Source: an uncultured bacterium (GTDB lineage Bacteria > Pseudomonadota > Alphaproteobacteria > SP197). Taken from it: a stretch of 20,716 nt of DNA. Shown here one piece after another: positions 7,152 to 13,734 of this stretch; within the stretch, counting starts at the first letter, position 1; each line of letters starts with the position of its first letter. The translations under genes and the position numbers were made by a program. The stretch covers positions 1 to 20,716 of the forward strand of contig CALLQH010000032.1 of the NCBI GenBank assembly GCA_938014945.1, in the 5' to 3' direction. The notes below the pieces were generated by a model. It was given only the letters and a program-made list of their open reading frames with translations. It was not told the origin of the DNA and searched no databases.

Positions 7152-7913
7152 TCAGGCCGGGGCCATGCGGCAGGCCGCCCAGATCTCGCCCCAGACCGTG
7201 CGGAACTCGGTGATCGTGAGGCCCGCAGCGGCGATCTCCTCGCGGAACTCCGCCTCGGTGTGTTCGATGAAATGGGTGCGGTCGTTGAAGTAGAACATGC
7301 CCAGCTCCTTGCGCATGGGCACATGCCAGCTGCGCTCGAAGGCCGGCACGCGGATCAGCACGGTCTGCGGCTGCTGTGCGGCAAGCAGGGCCTTGAGGAA
7401 ACCGACACGATCCTCCAGATGCTCCAGGATGTTGGAGAGCACCACCGTGGTCCACGGCCCGTCGGGCAGGGTCTTCGTGGCATCGCCCAGGACGAAGGAG
7501 AGGTTGGCCGGATTGTCGGCGGCTTTCGCCTGTTCGATCAGCGGCGCCTCGATGTCGATGCCGATGACGGTGGCGCCCGGACGCGCGCGCGCGATGGCGC
7601 GGGCGACGGCACCATAGCCGCAGCCGATGTCGAGCACACGCTCGTCCGCGCCGATGCGCTCGACGAAGAAGTCGTGGTAACGCGTCAGGCCGTGTTTGGG
7701 ATGCACGCCCTTGCCATAGGCCATGGCGCGTTCGGCGATGATGCGCTCCAGGTCGTCGTGGAGCTGGTAGAGGCGGCGCAGGCTGGCCTCGGGTTTGCCG
7801 ATGCGCGATTCCAGCACCAGCGCGGCAAAGAGCTGGGCATGGCGCAGCTTCCAGGGAAAGACGCTCATCAGCAGGGCGACCACGCGGGCGGCGGCCAGGG
7901 CGAGTTTCTTCAT
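7152..7913 (-). CDS. Class I SAM-dependent methyltransferase
   Basis: 253 residues. The SAM-binding loop is VLDIGCGYG (93-101), the acidic ribose-binding residue D120 lies in VIGIDIEAP, and motif IV-like VLSNILEHLED is at about 158-168. The N-terminal 90 residues are a basic helical extension (MKKLALAAARVVALLM...) that may associate with the membrane or the acceptor. The late motif NDRTHFIEHTEAEF is common in glycan and O-antigen methyltransferases. It probably O-methylates a sugar of the polymer. The ATG overlaps the upstream glycosyltransferase stop by 4 nt (ATGA), with a good AGGAG just upstream. The frame is open well beyond this ATG into the previous gene, but only this start fits the domain and ribosome-binding site. 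Confidence 0.87.
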   Translation of the reverse strand: MKKLALAAARVVALLMSVFPWKLRHAQLFAALVLESRIGKPEASLRRLYQLHDDLERIIAERAMAYGKGVHPKHGLTRYHDFFVERIGADERVLDIGCGYGAVARAIARARPGATVIGIDIEAPLIEQAKAADNPANLSFVLGDATKTLPDGPWTTVVLSNILEHLEDRVGFLKALLAAQQPQTVLIRVPAFERSWHVPMRKELGMFYFNDRTHFIEHTEAEFREEIAAAGLTITEFRTVWGEIWAACRMAPA

Positions 7914-9007
7914 CGGCTCTCTCCTCGGGCCAGCAGTTCCTCGAAGACCGCGCGGTGGCGTGCGATCCAGGGCGCGATGTCGAAACGGGCAAGTGCGCGC
8001 TGGCGCGCCGCCTCGCCCTGCTCGGCAAAACGCACGGCGGCGGCGGCCATGGCGTCGGTCAGCGGCCCGGCGAGCGGCCAGACCATCTTCTGGGTCGATT
8101 CCTCGACCTTGAGCGGCCAGCCGGTCTCGCCCGCCAGTTCCGGCACGCCGCCGGTCGCCGAATAGACCACCGGCAGGCCACAGGCCATGGCCTCGAGTAC
8201 GGTGTTGGGGCAGGGATCGTTGGGCTTGGTCATCAGGTAGACGTCGCCGCGCCGGTAGATCTCCGGCGCCTTGGCCTGGCTGTAGGGGCCCAGCAGGTCG
8301 ACCTCGGTGTCGAGCCCGAAACGGGCGATGTCGGCCTCGGCGCGCCGCGCGCTTTCGTCGTCGAGGCTTCCCGCCACCACGAGGCGCGCGTTGATGCCGC
8401 CCTTGCGCAGGGCGGCCAGCGCCATCACCGCATCGCCGACGCGGTTGTAGAGATGATGTTCGATCTTTCCCGCCACCAGAAAGGTCACCGGGCGATCCGG
8501 GCGCGGCGCCGGGCAGAAGCGCTTCGTGTCGACGGCGTTGAAGAGGATTTCGCCGGCACCCTGGCGCGGCCCCAGGTGCCGGTCGGCGAAACGGCGGCAG
8601 AAGGCGCTCTGCCAGAAGACGTGGTCGGCGGCGTGGTAGGCCGCCGCCATCTCCGCATTCTTGGCCTGCCAGTCGCCCTCGAACCATGCGGGATAGAAGG
8701 TGCCGTTCTGGTTCAGCACCATCGGCACACCGCGCGCCTTGAGCGTGGCCAGCGCCGAGGGCGGCAGGTAGGGCGCGTTGGAGAGCAGATAGACGAGATT
8801 GTAGGCGCGGGTGTCCTCGGGGAAGGCCTCCTGCAGGCGCGCGACCTTGACCAGCGGGCCGCCGCCCGAACCGGCCCGTGCGCCGCCATAAAACACGCGC
8901 GGCTCGCCGGGCCGGGCGCGGGCGCGCAGCGAAACCTGCAGGCCCAGCGCCCTGCGGTAGGCGCTGCGCGCCAGGCGTTTCAGGAAGGGATCGTGTTTGC
9001 CCGCCAT
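7910..9007 (-). CDS. GT4-family glycosyltransferase
   Basis: 365 residues, GT-B fold. The N-terminal domain includes GGARAGSGGGPLVKVARLQ, resembling the donor-side glycine loop of GT4 enzymes, and LLSNAPYLPP. The C-terminal domain starts near TFLVAGKIEHH (175) and has VAGSLDDES and LLGPYSQAKAPEIYRRGDVYLMT. The donor motif is DPCPNTVLE (264-272) followed by AMACGLPVVYSATGGVPEL, so the first Glu of E-x7-E is Asp. This change is conservative and may be tolerated. The start is ATG 9007, 2 nt after the stop of the upstream glycosyltransferase, and the 3' end overlaps the methyltransferase start by 4 nt. Donor and acceptor are unknown. Confidence 0.89.
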   Translation of the reverse strand: MAGKHDPFLKRLARSAYRRALGLQVSLRARARPGEPRVFYGGARAGSGGGPLVKVARLQEAFPEDTRAYNLVYLLSNAPYLPPSALATLKARGVPMVLNQNGTFYPAWFEGDWQAKNAEMAAAYHAADHVFWQSAFCRRFADRHLGPRQGAGEILFNAVDTKRFCPAPRPDRPVTFLVAGKIEHHLYNRVGDAVMALAALRKGGINARLVVAGSLDDESARRAEADIARFGLDTEVDLLGPYSQAKAPEIYRRGDVYLMTKPNDPCPNTVLEAMACGLPVVYSATGGVPELAGETGWPLKVEESTQKMVWPLAGPLTDAMAAAAVRFAEQGEAARQRALARFDIAPWIARHRAVFEELLARGESR

Positions 9008-9009
9008 GG

Positions 9010-10128
9010 TCAGAGCGTCGCCATCAGGGGTACGTAGACCTCCGACCAGTGGCTGTCGGCAACGACCTGCCAGTCGCAGATCGCGACCTTCTCGCGCGCC
9101 GCGGCCAGCACTGCCTGGGGCTCCGGCCGGGCGAGCGCGGCCAGCGCCGTTTCGGCGATCGCGGCATCGTCGATGTCGGCCAGCCAGCCGGTGACGCCAT
9201 CCTCGATCAGGTCGGGGGCCATGCCCACGGGCGTGGAGACGACGGGCACATGGCTCGCCATGCTTTCCATCAGCGCCATCGGCCCGCCCTCCTCGCGCGA
9301 AGTGACGAGGTAGAGGTCGAGCGCGTGATAGGCCCCGGTCAGTTCGGCATAGTCGGCGAGATAGTGGTGGCCGAAGGGGATGTCCCGCTTCTCCAGCTCG
9401 CTCTTCACGTAGCCGCGCGCGGGGCCCGTCAGCAGCACGAAGACGGGCTGTTCGCGCGCGATGCGTGCGACTGCGGCGACAAAGAGATCTGGTCCCTTGA
9501 TCGGCTTGGGTTCCATGCCGTCGCCCCAGCCGACGCCGTCCTTCTGGAAGCTGCCGATGGCGACGGCGCCCTCCGGCACGCCGAAGCGCGCCCGCGCCGC
9601 GCGCCTCTGCTCTTCCGTCGGCGGCTGGAAGAGGGTCGTGTCCGTGCCGATGGGAATGCGCACCAGCTTGTCCGCGGGCACGCCCCAGCCGGAAAGCCGC
9701 TCCATCAGCAGGCTGTTGGAGGCAACGATGCGGTCGAGCCGCGGCACGCTCGCCAGGAACTGGTCGATGTGGCGGGCGATGTCCGGGCCGTCCTCGGGCT
9801 TGCCGTGGAAGAAGGAGACGGCATAACGGTTCGAGCGGGAAAGGAAGGGCGCCCAGGCGATCCAGGCGTATTGCGAACCGTGATGCACCACGCGCCGCGA
9901 TGCGGCGGCGGCATTGAGGCAGAGCGAGACCTGGCCGGGATGGCGCCGCTCGATGCCGTCGCGCACGCCGGTGCCCACGCGGCGGATCGCCCAGTCCTGC
10001 TCCTCGATGACGAACTGCACGGGTGCCGCGTCCTGGTGCGCCAGCCCCAGCGCCACCTTCGTGCGCGCGGCAAGGGCGGTGCCGGCGTAACGCGCCGGAC
10101 GCAGGAGCTGCTTGGCGGCGGAGATCAC
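9010..10128 (-). CDS. GT4-family glycosyltransferase
   Basis: 372 residues from a GTG start that overlaps the stop of the dehydratase-like gene by 4 nt (GTGA); no ATG lies nearby. The N-terminal domain is divergent (PVQFVIEEQDWAIRRVG, VVHHGSQYAWIAW). The C-terminal donor domain runs from about 185, with AIGSFQKDGVGWGDG and a canonical E-x7-E, EGGPMALME (E280, E288), then VPVVSTPVGMAPDLIEDGVTG. It is predicted to be a retaining nucleotide-sugar transferase acting in the cytoplasm on the growing repeat unit. Its place right after the GDP-sugar dehydratase suggests, but does not prove, that it uses the product of that pathway. Confidence 0.9.
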   Translation of the reverse strand: MISAAKQLLRPARYAGTALAARTKVALGLAHQDAAPVQFVIEEQDWAIRRVGTGVRDGIERRHPGQVSLCLNAAAASRRVVHHGSQYAWIAWAPFLSRSNRYAVSFFHGKPEDGPDIARHIDQFLASVPRLDRIVASNSLLMERLSGWGVPADKLVRIPIGTDTTLFQPPTEEQRRAARARFGVPEGAVAIGSFQKDGVGWGDGMEPKPIKGPDLFVAAVARIAREQPVFVLLTGPARGYVKSELEKRDIPFGHHYLADYAELTGAYHALDLYLVTSREEGGPMALMESMASHVPVVSTPVGMAPDLIEDGVTGWLADIDDAAIAETALAALARPEPQAVLAAAREKVAICDWQVVADSHWSEVYVPLMATL

Positions 10129-11093
10129 GACGGGCCGGAACTGCGCTCGGCTGCGACCATGGCGGCGACGACCTCATCCATCATCGTCGTCGCGCGCCAG
10201 CCGAGAAGCCGCGCGGCCTTGGACGGATCGCCCGCCGAGACCGAAAGGTCGGCGGGGCGCAGCAGGGTGGGGTCGCTGTCGACATGCTCGCGCCAGTCGA
10301 GACCGACCGCGGCAAAGGCGGCGGCGACGAAATCCTCCAGGCGGCGGGTCTGCCCGGTCGCCACGATGAAGTCCTCCGGCGTGTCGTGCTGCAGCATGCG
10401 CCACATCGCCTCGACATATTCGGGCGCCCAGCCCCAGTCGCGCGCGACGTCGATGTTGCCGAGCTTGAGGCGTTCGCCCGAGCCATCGGCGATGCGGCAG
10501 GCCGCCGCGACGATCTTGCGCGTCACGAAGCGGGCGTGACGCAGCGGCGACTCGTGGTTGAAGTTGATGCCGGAGACGGCGAACAGGCCGTAGCTCTCGC
10601 GGTAGTTGGCGACTTCCCAGAAGGCCGCCGCCTTGGCGACGCCATAGGGGCTGCGCGGGCGGAAGGCGGTCTCCTCGGTCGCGGGTGTCTCGCCGGTGTT
10701 GCCGAAGCAGTCGGACGAACAGGCGTGGTAGAGCCGCATCGGCGCACCCACCACGCGCGCGCTTTCCAGGATGTTGAGCATGCCCATGATGATGCTCTGC
10801 AGCGTCTCGGCCGGCTCCTCGAAGGAGAGGCCGACGGAGCTCTGGCCCGAAAGGTTGTAGATCTCGTCGGGGGCGACGCGGCGGATCACCTGGAAGACGC
10901 TGTGGAAATCGGTCGGCGTCGCCGAATGCAGGCGCACCCGCTCGCGCAGGCCGAGGCTTGCGAGGTTGGCGAAGCTGTTCTGGCTGGCGTCGCGCGAGGT
11001 GCCGTGGACGGCATACCCCTTTTCCAGCAGGAAACGGGCGAGATAGGCGCCGTCCTGGCCGCTGATGCCGAAGATGAGGGCGGTGCGTGTCAT
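10125..11093 (-). CDS. gmd: GDP-mannose 4,6-dehydratase-like NAD(P)-dependent SDR
   Basis: 322 residues, an extended SDR. The cofactor loop is GISGQDGAYLA (9-19). LSGQSSVGLSFEEP, SGINFNHESP and RDWGWAPEYVEAMW are hallmarks of GDP-mannose 4,6-dehydratases, which make GDP-4-keto-6-deoxymannose, the precursor of GDP-fucose, rhamnose and perosamine. Catalytic residues align with a constant offset to the E. coli enzyme (T132, E134, Y156, K160), giving S126, D128, Y150 and K154. The Thr-to-Ser and Glu-to-Asp changes are conservative but atypical, so the exact reaction is less certain than the family. The start is ATG 11093; an upstream in-frame extension to 11195 is low-complexity and unlike the family. 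It heads the seven-gene minus-strand unit. Confidence 0.86.
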   Translation of the reverse strand: MTRTALIFGISGQDGAYLARFLLEKGYAVHGTSRDASQNSFANLASLGLRERVRLHSATPTDFHSVFQVIRRVAPDEIYNLSGQSSVGLSFEEPAETLQSIIMGMLNILESARVVGAPMRLYHACSSDCFGNTGETPATEETAFRPRSPYGVAKAAAFWEVANYRESYGLFAVSGINFNHESPLRHARFVTRKIVAAACRIADGSGERLKLGNIDVARDWGWAPEYVEAMWRMLQHDTPEDFIVATGQTRRLEDFVAAAFAAVGLDWREHVDSDPTLLRPADLSVSAGDPSKAARLLGWRATTMMDEVVAAMVAAERSSGPS

Positions 11094-11221
11094 GGCCGTG
11101 GCTGCGGGGTGTCGGTGGCGCGCACCCTCGCCGATGGCCGGGGCGAAGTCCACCCGGTGCGGCCCCGTGTTGACGCCGCCCGGTGCGGGCGGCACAGAGG
11201 GACCTTGCTGGCCCTGGCCGG
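11094..11221. promoter_or_regulatory. Divergent intergenic region
   Basis: This 128-nt region lies between the dehydratase-like gene (minus) and the first sulfotransferase gene (plus), so it should hold promoters for both. TTGACG (11170-11175, plus) is a possible -35, but the sequence 17 nt downstream (CACAGA) is not a good -10. No convincing minus-strand promoter was seen. Confidence 0.4.
11175..11193. promoter_or_regulatory. Perfect 8-bp inverted repeat in the divergent region
   Basis: GCCGCCCG and CGGGCGGC are separated by GTG. It lies just after the candidate TTGACG -35, in the spacer, where a bound regulator could block polymerase, or it could form an RNA hairpin. No T-run follows, so it is not an intrinsic terminator. 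Confidence 0.4.
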
Positions 11222-12100
11222 ATGGGAACCGTGGCGCGTTATCTCTACATCCTCTCGCTGGAGCGCAGCGGCTCGACGCCGCTGGCCTGGAACCTCGGCA
11301 CCCAACCCGGCGTGATCGCCCTGGGCGAGGTCGAGCGCACCCTGGCCCTGCTCGCCCGGCCCACGGAGATGCCCCGCCCCTGCACCTGCGGCGCCGATGC
11401 GCAGGACTGCCCGGTCTGGGCTCCGGTGGCGGCGCGGCGCGGCGAGCTCGCAGGCCTTTCCCTCATCGAGCGTTACCGCCTGCTCGATACCGTCATGGAC
11501 GGACACCTGGGCGATAGCCTGCTGGTGGATGCCTCGAAGTCGCTCGATATCCTGCAGGCGCTCCAGGCGGTCGCGGCACATCGCGTCGCGGCGGTCCATC
11601 TGGTCAAGGACGTGCGCAGTTATCTCGACAGCACGCTCGGCCGCATGGCGACCATGGACGGCGAACGCCTGTGGGCCGAACAGATCGCGGCCCGGCCCCT
11701 GCGCGGACGCCTGCGCCGCGCCATGCCGCAGAGCCTGATCTATCTGGCGCGCTGGGCCCGCCGCAACCGGGAGATGGAACAGGCGCTTCACGCCGGCGCC
11801 ATGCCCTGGGCGCGGATCGGCTACGACGCCCTGTGCGACGAAGGCGAGGCGGCCCTCGCGCGCCTGGCCGCACTCGGCGGTGCGGGTGGGGGCATGAGCG
11901 GCCAGCACATCCTGTTCGGCAGCTTCGCCTATCTCGACAGCGACCGGCCCAAGGCCCTGCAGCGCGACATGCGCTGGCGGGATTCGCCGCGCCGCCGCCT
12001 GCTCGATCTGGCCCATCTGCCGGTCGCCGGACTCAACGCCCGCCTTGCGCGCGAGGCCGGTCACGATGTTTCTCCGGGCGCACGTTCGATCACCACGTAG
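11222..12100 (+). CDS. Sulfotransferase family protein (PAPS-dependent, copy 1)
   Basis: 292 residues. The N-terminal P-loop-like 5'-phosphosulfate site is SLERSGST (12-19), preceded by the beta-strand RYLYIL. The 3'-phosphate site fits HLVKDVRSYLDS (126-137), and VDASKSLD and RIGYDAL are further family blocks. A cysteine cluster, PCTCGADAQDCPVW (53-66), occurs in some bacterial sulfotransferases and may form disulfides or bind metal. The predicted reaction is transfer of sulfate from PAPS to a hydroxyl of a sugar or lipid carrier. No signal peptide is visible. I chose ATG 11222; GTG 11231 with GGGA just upstream is an alternative. It is a lone plus-strand gene among minus-strand units, and its last 40 nt overlap the 3' end of the convergent methyltransferase gene. 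Confidence 0.82.
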   Translation: MGTVARYLYILSLERSGSTPLAWNLGTQPGVIALGEVERTLALLARPTEMPRPCTCGADAQDCPVWAPVAARRGELAGLSLIERYRLLDTVMDGHLGDSLLVDASKSLDILQALQAVAAHRVAAVHLVKDVRSYLDSTLGRMATMDGERLWAEQIAARPLRGRLRRAMPQSLIYLARWARRNREMEQALHAGAMPWARIGYDALCDEGEAALARLAALGGAGGGMSGQHILFGSFAYLDSDRPKALQRDMRWRDSPRRRLLDLAHLPVAGLNARLAREAGHDVSPGARSITT

Positions 12101-12888
12101 TTGGTCGCCATCCCCGGCAGCACGGCATCGATCTTGAGGCTCAGCGCAACGAGGCGGCCGTAGAGGCCGGGCACCCGGTCGCGCAGGCTGAAGCGCAGCA
12201 GGATCTCGGGCACCGCGATCATCGACGTGTGGAGCAGCAGGGCGGCAGGGCCGCCGATGGCGATGATGCGGCAATGCGACAGGTCGAAACGCTCGGCGAG
12301 CGCGCGGCGGGGATAATGCCGCCAGCCGTGCCACAGGTAGGGCAGGATCGCCCAGCCGCCCGGCACGACATGGACCTGCGCCCCGCCCGGCCGCAGCACG
12401 CCGCGCAGGCGCGCGATGAGGCGTGTGTCGTCGGGGATGTGTTCGAGCGCGGAGAAGGAAAAGACGAGGTCGGCCGGCGGCAGGCCGGCGGCATGGGCAT
12501 CGCCCTCCTCGAAGCGGCTTTCGAAACCGGCGAAATTTGCCTGGCGGTCGAAGCGGTCCTCGATGTCGATGCCGAGATAGGTGCCGGTGAGACCGGCGTC
12601 GACGAAGTGGCGGCGCGCGCCGCCGCTGCCGCAGCCGATGTCGAGGATGGCGATGGCGCGCCCGCCGAACAGGCGCGAAAGCTCGCGGCGCAGCACCGCA
12701 TCGGAAACCAGGCGCGACGGCGAACCCCGCCAGCCCTTCGCCTGCGCCCGTGCGGCGGCGTCGGGCTCGCCCTTCTCCAGCGGCACGGCGGCAAAGGCCC
12801 CGGCAATGTTGCGGCAGGCGTTGCGCACCAGCCAGCGCACCCGGTCCAGAGGCGCCATGTGGCCGTCGCCTGAAATCTCCCGTGTCAT
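12061..12888 (-). CDS. Class I SAM-dependent methyltransferase
   Basis: 275 residues from ATG 12888. The SAM loop is ILDIGCGSGG (81-90), the acidic residue D108 lies in YLGIDIEDRFD, and FSFSALEHIPDD (143-154) matches motif IV. LRPGGAQVHVVPGG is the usual post-motif. The C-terminal 70 residues (ALLLHTSMIAVPEILLRF and on) are hydrophobic and basic and may contact membrane or lipid-linked substrate. GTG 12948 and ATG 12858 are alternative starts. It is a single minus-strand gene, and its 3' end overlaps the convergent sulfotransferase gene by 40 nt. The substrate is unknown; O-methylation of the surface glycan is the simplest reading. Confidence 0.83.
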   Translation of the reverse strand: MTREISGDGHMAPLDRVRWLVRNACRNIAGAFAAVPLEKGEPDAAARAQAKGWRGSPSRLVSDAVLRRELSRLFGGRAIAILDIGCGSGGARRHFVDAGLTGTYLGIDIEDRFDRQANFAGFESRFEEGDAHAAGLPPADLVFSFSALEHIPDDTRLIARLRGVLRPGGAQVHVVPGGWAILPYLWHGWRHYPRRALAERFDLSHCRIIAIGGPAALLLHTSMIAVPEILLRFSLRDRVPGLYGRLVALSLKIDAVLPGMATNYVVIERAPGETS

Positions 12889-12977
12889 GGCATCCGCCCC
12901 GTCCGTGAAACCTGTATCTTCGGCAGCGGCGATGCTAAGGGGCGCCACAGGTTCTTTCGGGCTGGAGAACGACCGTG
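12889..12977. promoter_or_regulatory. Divergent intergenic region between two methyltransferase genes
   Basis: This 89-nt region should carry start signals for both flanking genes. GGAG (12964-12967) is a good ribosome-binding site for the plus-strand gene. I see no clear -35/-10 pair in either direction. Confidence 0.35.
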
Positions 12978-13730
12978 ATGTTCATCTACCGCTGTCTCGA
13001 TCTGCCGGGGCGCGTGCTGCGCCGTCTGCGCGGCGATAAGCGTGACTACCGCATCCACCTCTTCGAACATCTCAAGGCGCGCCTGGGCGGGCGTCCGGTG
13101 GGCCGGGTCCTGGAAGTGGGACCGCGCGACGGCATCGATACGGAGCCCCTGCTGACGCTCAACCCGCAGCGGCTGATCCTCGCCGACCTTCCCCATGCCA
13201 AGGAGGTGCTCGAAACCGCGCTGACCAAGCGCGGCATCCTCGACCGTGTCGAGCTGCGCTACGGCAACATCATGTACGACAGGGTGCTGGAGGACGTGCT
13301 GCCCTTCGACGTCATCTGGTGCACGGGTGTGCTCTACCACAACCCCGAACAGCTGCGCATGATCGTGCGCCTCTACGACTGGCTGGCGCCCGACGGCCTG
13401 CTGGTTCTGGAGACGGCGACCGCACGCCGCGCGGCGACGCGCAACCAGCCCTGCGTCGAGATCTGGCACAACGTGCCCAAGCACGTCCATCAGGCCAACC
13501 ATGTCTCGAGCAACGTCACCCACCTGCCCTCGCGCAGCGCCATCGCCGCCTGGCTCGAGATGGCGGGTTTCGCCGACATCGAACATTCGCCCTGCCACCG
13601 GCAGCAGTCGATGAGCCTGGCGCAGAACCGCGCCGCCTTCATCTGTCGCAAGCCCGCAGAGGCTGCGGCGGCCGAAGGCGCCTACTACCTCCACACGGAA
13701 GAGAACTACCCGCTCGGACGCGCGCTCTAG
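12978..13730 (+). CDS. SAM-dependent methyltransferase-like protein (CmoB/DUF1698-like fold)
   Basis: 250 residues from ATG 12978, 10 nt after GGAG; GTG 12975 directly precedes it. Motif I is unusual: VLEVGPRDG (44-52) in place of D-x-G-x-G-x-G, followed by LILADLPHA. TGVLYHNPEQLRMI (116-129) resembles the MGVLYHR block of the tRNA carboxymethyl-/methyltransferase CmoB and DUF1698 relatives. A His-rich stretch, WHNVPKHVHQANHVSSN (163-179), is conserved-looking and could bind substrate or metal. Related stand-alone genes occur in O-antigen and capsule clusters, so a sugar methyltransferase is likely, but a carboxy-SAM-type activity is possible. It converges on the second amidotransferase gene with only 4 nt between the stops. 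Confidence 0.8.
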   Translation: MFIYRCLDLPGRVLRRLRGDKRDYRIHLFEHLKARLGGRPVGRVLEVGPRDGIDTEPLLTLNPQRLILADLPHAKEVLETALTKRGILDRVELRYGNIMYDRVLEDVLPFDVIWCTGVLYHNPEQLRMIVRLYDWLAPDGLLVLETATARRAATRNQPCVEIWHNVPKHVHQANHVSSNVTHLPSRSAIAAWLEMAGFADIEHSPCHRQQSMSLAQNRAAFICRKPAEAAAAEGAYYLHTEENYPLGRAL

Positions 13731-13734
13731 CATC

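Noticed and set aside
6298..8028. Possible 576-residue methyltransferase-glycosyltransferase fusion
   Set aside because: The part before ATG 7149 is a shifted frame of the methyltransferase gene and has no domain. GT2 homology starts exactly at MAITVSIILP.
7910..10177. Possible 755-residue fused protein with a glycosyltransferase at its C-terminus
   Set aside because: The first 390 codons are an out-of-frame reading of the upstream glycosyltransferase gene (9010-10128), which has its own intact E-x7-E domain. GT4 homology begins at ATG 9007.
11094..11195. N-terminal extension of the dehydratase-like protein
   Set aside because: The extra 34 residues are Pro/Ala/Arg/His rich and precede the Rossmann strand. 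SDRs of this family start a few residues before that strand, as with ATG 11093.
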